Of a stretch of DNA of 64,000 nt, positions 19,740 through 29,426 are shown piece by piece. The position numbers were made by a program, and so were the translations under genes. Under the pieces are notes generated by a model. That model searched no databases. It had not been told where the DNA came from and saw nothing but the letters and a program-made list of their open reading frames with translations. This DNA comes from Stutzerimonas sp. S1 (GTDB lineage: Bacteria; Pseudomonadota; Gammaproteobacteria; Pseudomonadales; Pseudomonadaceae), in assembly GCF_025966695.1 (NCBI RefSeq), contig NZ_JAOEIY010000002.1:434001-498000 (forward strand), given 5' to 3'. Positions within the stretch are counted from its first letter, which is position 1. Each line of letters opens with the position of its first letter.

Positions 19740-20321
19740 TCAAGCGCGCCGGCGGGCGTGCTGCTCGATACGGTTCTGCAGGCGGTACAGGAAAGCGAAG
19801 CCCTGCTCCCAGCAGTGGTGTCCGGACGCGACGTTGATGTGTCCCGCGCCGGGAAGCATCACGATCTCGCTGCCCCAGTCGCGGCCCATCTCGACAGCAC
19901 GTGCGGCGCTCGCAGCGCTGTCATTGTCCGAGCCAATCAGCACGCTGGCGAATGGCAGTGGCTGATGCGGGATCGGCGCGAAATTGCGCAAGGGTTCCGG
20001 ACAGCCGTTTCGCTCGACATCGGCCGGCGCCACCAGTAACGCGCCGCGTACCCTGTCCAGCAGTTCCAGCGGGGCTTGCGCTGCCCAGTGCGCCACCGTG
20101 ATGCAGCCCAGGCTGTGCGCCACCAGGATGACCGGCTCGGCACTGGCAGCGACCACGCTATGCAGCTCGGCGACCCAGTCTTCCCGACGCGGTGCAATCC
20201 AGTCGTGCTGCTCAACCCGCGCGCTGTTCGGTAGCGTGCGGTGCCAATGACTTTGCCAATGCTGGTCAGGCGAGCCATGCCAGCCCGGCACGATCAGATA
20301 ACGGATGGATTCACTGCGCAT
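19740..20321 (-). CDS. RBBP9/YdeN-type alpha/beta hydrolase
   Basis: A 193-residue serine hydrolase. YLIVPGWHGSPDQHWQSHW is the N-terminal RBBP9/YdeN signature, VAHSLGC the nucleophile elbow, and PGAGHINV supplies the catalytic His. The acid is probably in LIGSDNDSAAS. Members are small esterase-like proteins of unknown substrate. It lies upstream of lsfA on the same strand with a 53-bp gap, so it may be the first gene of the sulfur operon, but that is uncertain. Confidence 0.85.
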   Translation of the reverse strand: MRSESIRYLIVPGWHGSPDQHWQSHWHRTLPNSARVEQHDWIAPRREDWVAELHSVVAASAEPVILVAHSLGCITVAHWAAQAPLELLDRVRGALLVAPADVERNGCPEPLRNFAPIPHQPLPFASVLIGSDNDSAASAARAVEMGRDWGSEIVMLPGAGHINVASGHHCWEQGFAFLYRLQNRIEQHARRRA

Positions 20322-20575
20322 ATCGGCGCCTCCTGCGATTCATGGCGACCAGTCTAGGCAGCAACATGTTGAACGTAAAAAGAATAACGAATTCTTTATT
20401 TATTCGTTTTACTTCTATTCATTGCCAGAGCAGGAGATTCAGCCGGTTATTCCACATCGATCTATAAATGTTCTTAAACATTATTTTTAAGAATATTACG
20501 GCAGTATCTAGTATCCGCTCCACGCCTCGCGGCTACGGCTACCCGGCCGTCACAGAGGCTTTCACGGAGAGAGAA

Positions 20576-20755
20576 ATGACCGCGCCAATTCGCAACCTCG
20601 AACGTCAGGACGAAGCCAGCATCCTGCGCGAAATCCGCAGCGCCCTGAGCGGCCTGAAGTTCGGCTCGGTGGAGATCACCGTGCACAACGGTCAGGTCGT
20701 GCAGATCGAGCGCAAGGAGAAGTTCCGCCTGCAACCAACTGGCAAGACCGCCTGA
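20576..20755 (+). CDS. DUF2292 (YezD-like) small protein
   Basis: A 59-residue protein: ILREIRSALSGLKFGSVEITVHNGQVVQIERKEKFRL is the whole DUF2292 domain. ATG 20576 follows GAGAGAGAA. Such proteins often precede sulfate or sulfonate uptake genes in proteobacteria; here it stands 170 bp before sbp. Mode of action is unknown, and a regulatory or assembly role in sulfur uptake is inference from position. Confidence 0.82.
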   Translation: MTAPIRNLERQDEASILREIRSALSGLKFGSVEITVHNGQVVQIERKEKFRLQPTGKTA

Positions 20756-20924
20756 TTCGCTAGAACCGAACCAAGCCCGACTGGACCACCGGAGGGCGTG
20801 CAAATGAGAACGACACCATGACCACGCACCGGTACTGCCGCTGTCATCCGCGAATGCGGAGCTGACTAACCTGAACACCTACTAAGCCAACGCAAAACAC
20901 GATTTCTTCATTCAGGAGCTGCAC

Positions 20925-21923
20925 ATGTCCATTCGTCGCTTCGCCCTCGCCGCCTTGGCGAGCGCCCTCATCGCCGCCCCCGCCGTGGCCGCCGACTCTC
21001 TACTCAACGTGTCCTATGACCCGACCCGTGAGCTGTATGTGGAATTCAACCAGGCCTTCAACAAACACTGGCAGGCGCAGGGCCACGAGCCGATCCAGAT
21101 CCAGCAGTCGCACGGCGGTTCGGGCAAGCAGGCCCGCGCGGTGATCGACGGCCTGCGCGCCGATGTGGTGACGCTGGCGCTGGCCGGTGACATCGACGAG
21201 CTGCATCGCCTCGGCAAGCTGATCCCCGCGGACTGGCAGACCCGCCTGCCGGATGCCAGCACGCCCTATACCTCGACCATCGTGTTCCTGGTGCGCAAGG
21301 GCAATCCGCAGGGCATCAAGGACTGGGATGACCTGATCAAGCCGGGCGTCGAGGTGATCACGCCAAATCCGAAGACCTCCGGCGGCGCCCGCTGGAATTT
21401 CCTCGCCGCCTGGGCCTACGCCCAGCAGAAATTCGGCGACGAGGCGCAGACCCAGGCCTTCGTCGAGAAGCTCTACAAGAACGTGCCGGTGCTGGATACC
21501 GGCGCCCGTGGCTCTACCGTCACCTTCGTCAACAACGGCATCGGCGACGTGCTGCTGGCCTGGGAGAACGAGGCCTTCCTGGCACTGAAGGAACAGGGCG
21601 GTGAAGATTTCGAGATCATCGCGCCGTCGCTGTCGATCCTCGCAGAGCCGCCGGTGGCGGTTGTGGACAAGAACGTCGAGCGCAAGGGCACGCGGGCGGT
21701 CGCCGAGGCCTACCTGAACTACCTGTACAGCGAGGAAGGCCAGCGCATCGCGGCGAAGAACTTCTACCGGCCGCGCAACGAGGCCGTGGCGGCCGAGTTC
21801 AAGGATCAGTTCCCGGCGCTGAAGCTGGTCACCATCGACGACGATTTCGGCGGCTGGAAGGTCGCGCAGCCGAAGTTCTTCAACGATGGCGGTGTCTTCG
21901 ACCAGATCTATCAGGCGCAGTAA
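20925..21923 (+). CDS. sbp: Sulfate/thiosulfate-binding periplasmic protein
   Basis: A 332-residue binding protein with a signal peptide ending AVAADS at about residue 22. Mature sequence starts [20 protein letters not shown], and contains [17 protein letters not shown] and [18 protein letters not shown], the sulfate-binding Sbp/CysP signatures. It starts at ATG 20925 after GGAGCTGC. It delivers sulfate to the CysTWA transporter encoded next, after a palindromic repeat. Confidence 0.94.
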   Translation: MSIRRFALAALASALIAAPAVAADSLLNVSYDPTRELYVEFNQAFNKHWQAQGHEPIQIQQSHGGSGKQARAVIDGLRADVVTLALAGDIDELHRLGKLIPADWQTRLPDASTPYTSTIVFLVRKGNPQGIKDWDDLIKPGVEVITPNPKTSGGARWNFLAAWAYAQQKFGDEAQTQAFVEKLYKNVPVLDTGARGSTVTFVNNGIGDVLLAWENEAFLALKEQGGEDFEIIAPSLSILAEPPVAVVDKNVERKGTRAVAEAYLNYLYSEEGQRIAAKNFYRPRNEAVAAEFKDQFPALKLVTIDDDFGGWKVAQPKFFNDGGVFDQIYQAQ

Positions 21924-21932
21924 GCGGCAATT

Positions 21933-22040
21933 CGTAGGGTGGATGGCCGAAGCCATCCACGCGCTCGAGGCACTGGCCTGCACCGGCAGGTTTGGGCGCG
22001 ACGCGCGTGGAAAATCGCTTGGCGAGTTTTCCACCCTACG
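21933..22040. repeat. Intra-operon palindromic repeat, copy 2 (sbp-cysT)
   Basis: Left arm CGTAGGGTGGATGGCC with GGCCATCC-type complement, right arm CGTGGAAAATCGC ... GCGAGTTTTCCACCCTACG. The outer ends CGTAGGGTGG and CCACCCTACG are exact inverses, so the 108 bp can fold as one long cruciform. Confidence 0.8.
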
Positions 22041-22080
22041 GCTTTTCGGCTTCAAACTCTCAACCGACCGAGCCTCGAAC

Positions 22081-22899
22081 ATGTCTAGCCGATCTACCTC
22101 CGTCATACCCGGCTTCGGGCTGACGCTGGGCTACACCCTGGTGTACCTCAGCCTGTTGGTGCTGATTCCCCTGGGTGCGCTGTTTCTCAAGACCACCGAA
22201 CTCTCCTGGGCGCAGTTCATCGCCATCGTCAGCGCGCCGCGCGTGCTGGCGGCGCTCAAGCTGAGCTTTGGCACCGCCTTCGCTGCCGCCGTGCTCAATG
22301 GCGTGATCGGCACGCTGCTGGCCTGGGTGCTGGTGCGTTATCGCTTTCCCGGCCGGAAGATCATCGAGGCGATGATCGACCTGCCCTTCGCCCTGCCGAC
22401 CGCGGTGGCTGGCATCGCCCTCACCGCGCTGTATGCGCCGAACGGGCCGATCGGCCAGTTCGCTGCCGATCTGGGCTTCAAGATCGCCTACAGCCCGCTG
22501 GGCATTACCCTGGCACTGACCTTCGTGACCCTGCCCTTCGTGGTGCGCACCCTCCAGCCGGTGCTCGCCGATATCCCGCGAGAAGTGGAAGAAGCCGCGG
22601 CCTGCCTCGGCGCGCGTCCACTGCAGGTGGTTCGCCACGTGCTGCTGCCGGCGCTGCTGCCCGCCTGGCTGACCGGCTTCGCCCTGGCCTTTGCCCGCGG
22701 CGTCGGCGAGTACGGCTCGGTGATCTTCATCGCCGGCAACATGCCGATGAAGACCGAGATCCTGCCGCTGCTGATCATGGTCAAGCTGGACCAGTACGAC
22801 TACGCCGGCGCCACGGCCATCGGCGTGCTGATGCTGGTGGTGGCCTTCATCCTGCTGCTGGCGATCAACCTGCTGCAGCGCCGCATCGCGCGTTCCTGA
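22081..22899 (+). CDS. cysT: Sulfate ABC transporter permease CysT
   Basis: A 272-residue inner-membrane protein with about six helices. Family marks are [22 protein letters not shown], the coupling loop [27 protein letters not shown], and [15 protein letters not shown] chose ATG 22081; the frame from 21886 overlaps sbp and the repeat. Partner of CysW and CysA. Confidence 0.95.
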   Translation: MSSRSTSVIPGFGLTLGYTLVYLSLLVLIPLGALFLKTTELSWAQFIAIVSAPRVLAALKLSFGTAFAAAVLNGVIGTLLAWVLVRYRFPGRKIIEAMIDLPFALPTAVAGIALTALYAPNGPIGQFAADLGFKIAYSPLGITLALTFVTLPFVVRTLQPVLADIPREVEEAAACLGARPLQVVRHVLLPALLPAWLTGFALAFARGVGEYGSVIFIAGNMPMKTEILPLLIMVKLDQYDYAGATAIGVLMLVVAFILLLAINLLQRRIARS

Positions 22900-22909
22900 G
22901 GAGTCCGGC

Positions 22910-23785
22910 ATGTCTTCTGTTTCGCTAACCACGACCGCCAGCGCCACCGCCAACGCTGCGCGTCGCGGCAATGCCTGGGGCCGGCGTGTGCTGATCGTCG
23001 CCGCCTGGCTGGTGTTTGCGCTGTTCCTGCTGCTGCCGCTGCTGATCGTCATCAGTGAGGCGCTGAAGCAGGGTTTCGGCACCTTCTTCGAGGCGATCTT
23101 CGAGCCCGATGCCATTGCCGCGCTGCAACTCACGCTGCTCGCCGTGGGCATCTCGGTGCCGCTGAACCTGGTATTCGGCGTGGCTGCCGCCTGGTGCGTG
23201 AGCAAGTACGAATTTCGCGGCAAGAGCCTGCTGGTGACCCTGATAGACCTGCCGTTCTCGGTCTCCCCGGTCATCGCCGGCCTGATCTACGTGCTCTTGT
23301 TCGGCGCCCAGGGCTATTTCGGCGAGTGGCTGAGTGATCGCGATATCCAGATCGTCTTCGCCGTGCCGGGCATCGTCCTGGCGACGCTGTTCGTCACCGT
23401 GCCCTTCGTCGCCCGCGAACTGATCCCGCTGATGCAGGAACAGGGCAGCACCGAGGAAGAAGCCGCGCGGCTGCTCGGCGCCAGCGGCTGGCAGATGTTC
23501 TGGCACATCACCCTGCCGAACATCAAATGGGGCCTGATCTACGGCGTGGTGCTCTGCACCGCGCGGGCAATGGGCGAGTTCGGCGCGGTGTCGGTGGTCT
23601 CCGGGCATATCCGGGGGCTGACCAACACCCTGCCGCTGCACGTCGAGATTCTCTACAACGAATACAACCACGTCGCCGCGTTCAGCGTGGCCAGCCTGCT
23701 GCTGGCCCTGGCGCTGGTGATCCTGCTGCTCAAGCAGTGGAGCGAATCGCGCCTCGCGCGCCTGCAAACCGGAGCACAGCCATGA
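22910..23785 (+). CDS. cysW: Sulfate ABC transporter permease CysW
   Basis: A 291-residue permease with about six membrane helices. [21 protein letters not shown] and the coupling loop [30 protein letters not shown] are typical of CysW. It has an Ala/Thr-rich N-terminal tail of about 30 residues before the first helix. It starts 10 bp after cysT (GAGGAG site) and overlaps cysA by 4 bp. Confidence 0.95.
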   Translation: MSSVSLTTTASATANAARRGNAWGRRVLIVAAWLVFALFLLLPLLIVISEALKQGFGTFFEAIFEPDAIAALQLTLLAVGISVPLNLVFGVAAAWCVSKYEFRGKSLLVTLIDLPFSVSPVIAGLIYVLLFGAQGYFGEWLSDRDIQIVFAVPGIVLATLFVTVPFVARELIPLMQEQGSTEEEAARLLGASGWQMFWHITLPNIKWGLIYGVVLCTARAMGEFGAVSVVSGHIRGLTNTLPLHVEILYNEYNHVAAFSVASLLLALALVILLLKQWSESRLARLQTGAQP

Positions 23786-24777
23786 GTATCGAAGTCCGTG
23801 ACGTCAACAAGCGCTTCGGCCAGTTCCAGGCGCTGAACACCATCAACCTCGACATCCACAGCGGCGAGCTGGTGGCCCTGCTCGGACCGTCCGGCTGCGG
23901 CAAGACCAGCCTGCTGCGCATCATCGCCGGGCTGGAGACGCCGGACACCGGCAGCATCGTGTTCCACGGCGAGGACGTGTCCAGCCACGATGTGCGCGAC
24001 CGCAACGTCGGTTTCGTCTTCCAGCACTACGCGCTGTTCCGCCACATGACGGTATTCGACAACGTCGCCTTCGGCCTGCGCATGAAGCCGAAGAAGCAGC
24101 GCCCGAGCGAGGCGGTGATTGCCCAGAAAGTCCACGAACTGCTCGGCCTGGTGCAGCTGGACTGGCTCGCCGACCGCTATCCGGAGCAACTATCCGGCGG
24201 CCAGCGCCAGCGTATCGCCCTGGCCCGCGCGCTGGCGGTCGAGCCGCGTGTGCTGCTGCTCGATGAGCCGTTCGGCGCGCTGGATGCCAAGGTGCGCAAG
24301 GAACTGCGCCGCTGGCTGGCGCGGCTGCACGAGGACGTGCACCTGACCTCCGTGTTCGTCACCCACGACCAGGAAGAGGCGATGGAAGTGGCCGACCGCA
24401 TCGTGGTGATGAATAAGGGCGTGATCGAGCAGATCGGCACGCCGGCGGAGGTCTACCGCAACCCGGCCAGCGAATTCGTCTACGACTTTCTCGGCGATGC
24501 CAACCGCCTGCAGCTGGGCGACCGGCCACTGGTGTTCCGCCCGCACGAGGTGCTGCTGTCGCGCGAGGCGGTGGCCGACTACCAGATCGGCGAGGTGCGC
24601 GACATCCGCCCGCTGGGCGCAATCACTCGCGTGACGCTGCGCGTGAACGGCCAGGACGAGCCGATCGAGGCGGAAGTTGGCAACGACCACGCCAGCCTGA
24701 TCGGCGTGCAACGCGGCGAGACGTTGTATTTCCAACCTTGCCCCGTTGCCCAGCGGTACGGCGTCGCGCACGCCTGA
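23782..24777 (+). CDS. cysA: Sulfate/thiosulfate ABC transporter ATPase
   Basis: A 331-residue ATPase. Walker A is GPSGCGKTS, the Q-loop [20 protein letters not shown], signature [15 protein letters not shown], Walker [12 protein letters not shown] and switch [14 protein letters not shown]. The C-terminal 90 residues form the CysA/TOBE-like regulatory domain ([11 protein letters not shown]). ATG 23782 lies within the cysW stop. It is the last gene of the uptake operon, and a hairpin follows. Confidence 0.95.
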   Translation: MSIEVRDVNKRFGQFQALNTINLDIHSGELVALLGPSGCGKTSLLRIIAGLETPDTGSIVFHGEDVSSHDVRDRNVGFVFQHYALFRHMTVFDNVAFGLRMKPKKQRPSEAVIAQKVHELLGLVQLDWLADRYPEQLSGGQRQRIALARALAVEPRVLLLDEPFGALDAKVRKELRRWLARLHEDVHLTSVFVTHDQEEAMEVADRIVVMNKGVIEQIGTPAEVYRNPASEFVYDFLGDANRLQLGDRPLVFRPHEVLLSREAVADYQIGEVRDIRPLGAITRVTLRVNGQDEPIEAEVGNDHASLIGVQRGETLYFQPCPVAQRYGVAHA

Positions 24778-24782
24778 CACAA

Positions 24783-24802
24783 CGCGCCGGGCGCTCGGCG
24801 CG
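24783..24802 (+). terminator. Hairpin after cysA
   Basis: CGCGCCG and CGGCGCG form a perfect 7-bp stem 5 bp after the stop. A second GC palindrome, GGCCGGCC, then TTTT follows directly and may be the true terminator. Confidence 0.6.
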
Positions 24803-24946
24803 GCGGCCGGCCTTTTGCGCAATCGGGTAACCTGGCGTCGAGTCTCGTCATAGCGCTCGCGGTGACGGGCTTGAATGCTTCCTCGCCGCCGCAATCTTCT
24901 GCGATTGAAGCACTCTGATAGCTGGCGTTTACCCTTTGAGCATTGC

Positions 24947-25948
24947 ATGAACGAACCCACCTCCTCCCCGAGCCAGGCGCTGCCGCCGGTGCTCGCCGGG
25001 CCGCTGTTGCGCCGCGTCGAAACCACCCGGCTGGTGTTCTGGTTGGTCGGCAGCGAAGCGCTGACACTGCGCCTGCACCTGGACGTCGACGGTGAGCCGG
25101 AACGCGTGCGAGCCCTCAGCGACGACGAGTGCACGCGAATACAGGTCGGCACGTCGGCGTGGCTGCATCTGATCGAGGTGAAGCTCGACGAGCCACTGCC
25201 CCACGACCGGCCGATCCGCTACGACCTGCGCCTGCTCGGCCACGCTGCCGAGCCTGGCATCGCGCAGTGGGCGCCGCATCTGCTGCATGAAGGCGAACGT
25301 ATGCCGCTGTTCGTGATCCGGCCGCGCTTCGACAACCTGCTGCACGGCTCCTGCCGCAAGCCGCATCACGCCTCCGCTGACGGACTCGTCTGCGTCGATC
25401 GCCTGCTCGACGAGGCGCGGCAGACACCGGAGCAATGGCCGGCGGCCTTGCTGATGACCGGCGACCAGATCTACGCCGACGATGTCGCCGGGCCGATGCT
25501 GGTGGCGATCCATGCGCTGATTCGCCGTCTCGGACTGTTCGGCGAATGTCTGGAGGGCGCGCTGGTGGCCAACAGTACCGAGCTGCTGGCGCACCCGGCA
25601 ACCTATTACCGGCGCGAACAGCTGCTGCCGGCGTTCAAGGCCAGCGAGGCGTTGCGCGAGCGCTTCTTCGGCGGAGCGGAAAAGCCGGTGTTCACCACCG
25701 CCAATGCCCACAATCACCTGGTGACCCTGTCCGAGGTGCTGGCGATGTACCTGCTGGTGTGGTCGCCGGTGCCCTGGCAGTTGATCGATCCAGCCGCACC
25801 GCCGCTCGACGGCGAGCTGGCCCGGCGTTATGCACGTGAAACCGAGCAGATCGATGCGTTCCGCCGCACCTTGCCGCGCGCTGCTCGGGCGTTGGCGCAT
25901 GTGTCGACGCTGATGATCTTCGATGATAATCCGAATGTAGTTGTGTGA
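24947..25948 (+). pseudogene. PhoD-like metallophosphatase, 5' part, interrupted by the mobile element
   Basis: Native codons run from ATG 24947 to 25927 (327 residues); then seven codons of element sequence (NPNVVV after the last Asp) lead to a TGA at 25946-25948. The N-terminal part is a beta-rich domain (LVFWLVGSEALTLRLHLDVDG). The phosphatase domain follows, with LLMTGDQIYADDVAG carrying the D-Q-I-Y-x-D metal ligands. The protein stops right after STLMIFDD, where intact PhoD-like enzymes continue HDITDDWN, so half of the metal site is missing and activity is unlikely. The remainder lies at 34195-35142. Confidence 0.92.
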
Positions 25949-25980
25949 ACTCGACAATCCGAATGTAGTAGCATATGGAC
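25928..25980. repeat. Left end of the element: direct repeats and a TATGGACAC motif
   Basis: AATCCGAATGTAGT occurs at 25928-25941 and again at 25956-25969, 28 bp apart, with related flanks (GAT / GAC before). CATATGGACAC follows at 25972-25982. GTAGTTGTGTGAAC near the edge weakly mirrors the inverse of the right edge (34177-34191, GTTAACGACTACTTG). These are candidate recombinase core and arm sites. Confidence 0.65.
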
Positions 25981-26007
25981 ACATGACACTGCCAAGGATG
26001 CTGTCCA

Positions 26008-27474
26008 ATGTCGCGCAACCAGGTCAAGAGCAAAACCGGCCAAGGACGCTATGAGTCCAAAGCCCGTCGCGTACTGATTCCCGAGTTCCGCTTTCAGAAC
26101 ATCGAATTTCTTTCGACTTACCACGACGCTAACCCCAATGGCGTACCTGATTATGTCTTTTCAGGTGGTAAGGACGGTTACTTCCCAAACTTTCCAATTC
26201 TGATTCAAGGTGATGGCGCACCTTGGGAAATCGCCAACCTCTATCTAACGACTAAGCTCAGGTCGGAAAGTGGGTATGAGTCCCGAACCTTTCGAGGGAT
26301 TGCGGATCATCTGCTGGATTATCTGCGCTTTCTTGAAGATGAGGGATTGGATTATTTGCAGTTCCCGCGAAATGATCGCCTCAAAGTGACGTTCCGTTAC
26401 AAGCAGCGCCTCGTTGAGCAGGTAACAGGCGGTGATCTATCTGCCAGTACAGCCAAGGCGCGTATTAACGCCGTGGTGAACTTCTATCGCGGTATCATGC
26501 ACTGGAATCTAATTGCGAGGAACCAGATTCAAAATGCTCCGTTTGAGGAAGTCGAGAGATACATCAATGTGACCTCAGAGCATGGCATCCAGAACGCCCT
26601 GAAAATCAAGTCTCATAATCTGGCCATTCCGACGCCGAAGAAGCAGCGACAATCAGAATATATCAATGACGGCGGTGATCTGCGTCCTCTCACGGTTGCG
26701 GAGCAGGAAAGTGTTCTGAAGGCGTTGCAGGCTTCATCGCGAGAATACCAGTTGATGTTTTATTTTGCGCTCTTTACGGGGGCACGAGTTCAAACTGTAG
26801 GCACCCTGCGCGTCAAACACCTCCAAGGCAAGCTGGATGGAGGTGGATATTTAAGGCTGCCCATTGGACACGGTACGCAGATTGATACGAAGCGCGGAAA
26901 GCCAATGACGCTGCTTGTGCCAGGCTGGTTGGTTCAAGATATTTTGGTTTACTCGCGCAGCCCGGAAGCGACAAAGCGGCGAGAGCGCTCGTTTTACGGT
27001 GACACTGAGGATAACTACGTTTTTCTAAGCAAGAATGGTATTCCGTACTACACGAGCAAAAAAGAGATTTACGACAGGCGTGATGCCAGTGTGAACCGAC
27101 ATGCAGGCATGGCAGATCAGGCGCTGAATGTTTCAATTCAAGATGGTGCAACGCTTCGGCAGCATATTCGTGACATTTTGCTGCCCCGTATTCATCCAAG
27201 CAATCCCGATTTTCAGGACTTTACTTTCCACGATCTCCGCGCAACCTTCGGCATGAATTTGCTCGAAAGCCAGTTGCAGCACATGGGCGACCAGCACATT
27301 ACTGCCGCGTTGGAGTATGTTCGCCAGCGCATGGGGCACGCAGATATAAAAACCACCATGCGGTATTTGCAGTACAAATCTCGCCTGAAATGGAAGAACA
27401 GCGTCCAGCATGAGTTTGAGCTTCAGCTATTCGAGCACGTCAACACATCAGCAAATGCGGGCGGGCTTGTATGA
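26008..27474 (+). CDS. Tyrosine recombinase 1 of the element (complete catalytic set)
   Basis: A 488-residue site-specific recombinase. The C-terminal catalytic domain shows Arg260 (LFTGARVQTVGTL), His408-x-x-Arg411 (FHDLRATFG), His444 (RMGHADIKTT) and the nucleophile Tyr453 (MRYLQY). The N-terminal half carries a SAM-like core-binding segment (HLLDYLRFLEDEGLDYLQFP). It would cut and rejoin the element ends. It starts 80 bp inside the left end, so its promoter lies in the terminal repeats, and its stop overlaps the next start (ATGA). It could correspond to TnpA of Tn554 or to GmtY; I cannot decide by eye. Confidence 0.88.
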   Translation: MSRNQVKSKTGQGRYESKARRVLIPEFRFQNIEFLSTYHDANPNGVPDYVFSGGKDGYFPNFPILIQGDGAPWEIANLYLTTKLRSESGYESRTFRGIADHLLDYLRFLEDEGLDYLQFPRNDRLKVTFRYKQRLVEQVTGGDLSASTAKARINAVVNFYRGIMHWNLIARNQIQNAPFEEVERYINVTSEHGIQNALKIKSHNLAIPTPKKQRQSEYINDGGDLRPLTVAEQESVLKALQASSREYQLMFYFALFTGARVQTVGTLRVKHLQGKLDGGGYLRLPIGHGTQIDTKRGKPMTLLVPGWLVQDILVYSRSPEATKRRERSFYGDTEDNYVFLSKNGIPYYTSKKEIYDRRDASVNRHAGMADQALNVSIQDGATLRQHIRDILLPRIHPSNPDFQDFTFHDLRATFGMNLLESQLQHMGDQHITAALEYVRQRMGHADIKTTMRYLQYKSRLKWKNSVQHEFELQLFEHVNTSANAGGLV

Positions 27475-29426
27475 GTACTGAGTTTTCCCATCGTCCAGTC
27501 GTGATCATTAACGCCAAGGATGCAGATGTCGAGGTCATACATCCTCAACTGGCTGTCTTGATGATTGATAATAAAGTTGCCGGCGGCAAGCGATACTTGG
27601 ATGTGGGTGCTTTCTGCTATAAATGCCGGGGTAGATCAGGTGCTCACCAAGTTGGTTCCCCCGTTGACCTGTCTTCGCTCGATTATGCGCGAATCCCTGT
27701 CGTGCAGGGGCTAATTGAGCATCTGAGGAGAAAAGTCAGTAGCGCGACAACAGCTTCGGAATTTGAGGCGATTTCAAGATTTATTGAATGGATTGATACT
27801 CAAGAGCAGCCCTACGCTTTTGATGATTTGGTCTCCATGAAGAAAGCCTATGGCGACTATACGCAGCACCTACTGCATCGGATGAATAGCTCTGGCATCA
27901 ATGGGCAGTCAATAAAAAGTGGGACTGCTTGGGACTATCAAAGAGCCGCCAGAGGCGTAGTGATACTGGCAACCGGGTTGAGTGAACCCGAGGTTAAAGG
28001 AGTCGCCACCCATATTCCTCGCAATGATGGTCAGGCGAGACATGTAAACCTAAAGCTGCCAAATTCCGATGTGCAAGCCCGGACGTTTGCCGTGCTGGTC
28101 AACTTCATTGATGAAGCACATCGCCTATTGGTTCAAGGCGGGGCGTTTCCGCTGCACCTCGTTTCGCCAAGCGGGGAGTCGATATATCTGTACTCAGACC
28201 ACGTGGGTACAGAAAAATCAAAGAACGCGAATTTTAGCCTTTCACTGTTGTTGGCCGCCTCTCCTGCGTTTCCGACCTGGGCCGAGGTTAAATCGAACTT
28301 TCTTTTTGTGGGTGATGGCGCATCTACCAAAGTCGAAAACGCGATTTATGGTAGGGCCAGAAAAAGGTATAGCCGTAATAACGACGACATGCGCAGTCAT
28401 CTAAGACAACGGATTGGCGCTCATGCTGTAACGGCTGGTGCGCTCGCGTTCATCGCAGCAACTTCCTGCAATCTCAGTGTCGCTCAAAACCTTGAAGTCG
28501 ATACGCTTGAGATTGTCCCCACTTCGCAGGGCAACCGTTTTTCAGGAACCAAGGGGCGGGCGAAAGGTAAGGTCGTTTACCCGGAATTTGGTGTGCGGTT
28601 CGCACCTGTATTCAAAAAATACCTGGAGTTGCGGAATTGGATTCTGAACGGCGCCGAAAGTACGCTGGTGTTTCCAATCCCAAGCGCGCAATACGGCTTC
28701 GTTGTAGTAGGCAATAACCATATAAAAGCGCTTAAAAGCCTTATTACCAAGGCGCTTCCGAATACGGGCTGGGTGACACCGACCCAATGGCGGAAAAACG
28801 TCAGTTACCAATACCTCAGGCTCAGCGGCGGTGACATGGCGCTGGCAGCGGAAAAGTTGGGCAATACCGAAGCGACTCTGCGACAAAGCTATAGCCGCCC
28901 AGCCCTGGAAGACTTCGCAGCGGAAATGACGGTTTTCTTCGAGTCGATGCACCAAGCTGCGATTGATCGCACACGCTTCGTAGAGCGCATTCCAGTGCGT
29001 ATTACGGACGAAAGAAGGCCCGAGGCGGCGACGGGTATAGGGGCGTGCGAAAAAGTGCCGGAAACCGATCCTAAGCGCGCACAGGGCTTTACGGCCCAAG
29101 CGCCTACGCCCGCTTGCGGCGCCCCGGAAACGTGCTTGTTCTGTGAGTTCTATGCCGTCCATGCCGACGAGCAAGATATTCGTCGTCTGCTGTCGTTGCG
29201 TTATTTGATCCAAGCCATTAAGCACAAACAGCCCGTTGACCATTGGCAAAGTAAATTCGGCCCGAGCCTTCATCGCATTGATGAAGTACTCTCGGCCATG
29301 CAGGACGCTGATGGCAGTATAGAGGCAACTATCAATCGCGTGCGTAATGAAGTCGAGTCCGGCGATCTTGATACGTTCTGGTCTATCCACTTCGACACAT
29401 TGGTCACTGTAGGAGCCGTGTCGTGA
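27471..29426 (+). CDS. Recombinase-like protein 2 of the element (degenerate active site)
   Basis: A 651-residue protein, coupled on both sides by 4-bp overlaps. The C-terminal region keeps the tyrosine-recombinase outline but with losses. The first Arg box reads AATSCNLSVAQNLEV with no Arg, the His-x-x-Arg box reads TPTQWRKNVSY, the next His is Asn (EKLGNTEATLRQSY), while the Tyr is kept (QSYSRP). A cysteine cluster follows (PACGAPETCLFCEFY). It probably binds DNA or assists the other two recombinases rather than cutting by itself; that role is inference. Length suits the large second protein of Tn554-like and trio elements. Confidence 0.8.
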   Translation: MSTEFSHRPVVIINAKDADVEVIHPQLAVLMIDNKVAGGKRYLDVGAFCYKCRGRSGAHQVGSPVDLSSLDYARIPVVQGLIEHLRRKVSSATTASEFEAISRFIEWIDTQEQPYAFDDLVSMKKAYGDYTQHLLHRMNSSGINGQSIKSGTAWDYQRAARGVVILATGLSEPEVKGVATHIPRNDGQARHVNLKLPNSDVQARTFAVLVNFIDEAHRLLVQGGAFPLHLVSPSGESIYLYSDHVGTEKSKNANFSLSLLLAASPAFPTWAEVKSNFLFVGDGASTKVENAIYGRARKRYSRNNDDMRSHLRQRIGAHAVTAGALAFIAATSCNLSVAQNLEVDTLEIVPTSQGNRFSGTKGRAKGKVVYPEFGVRFAPVFKKYLELRNWILNGAESTLVFPIPSAQYGFVVVGNNHIKALKSLITKALPNTGWVTPTQWRKNVSYQYLRLSGGDMALAAEKLGNTEATLRQSYSRPALEDFAAEMTVFFESMHQAAIDRTRFVERIPVRITDERRPEAATGIGACEKVPETDPKRAQGFTAQAPTPACGAPETCLFCEFYAVHADEQDIRRLLSLRYLIQAIKHKQPVDHWQSKFGPSLHRIDEVLSAMQDADGSIEATINRVRNEVESGDLDTFWSIHFDTLVTVGAVS

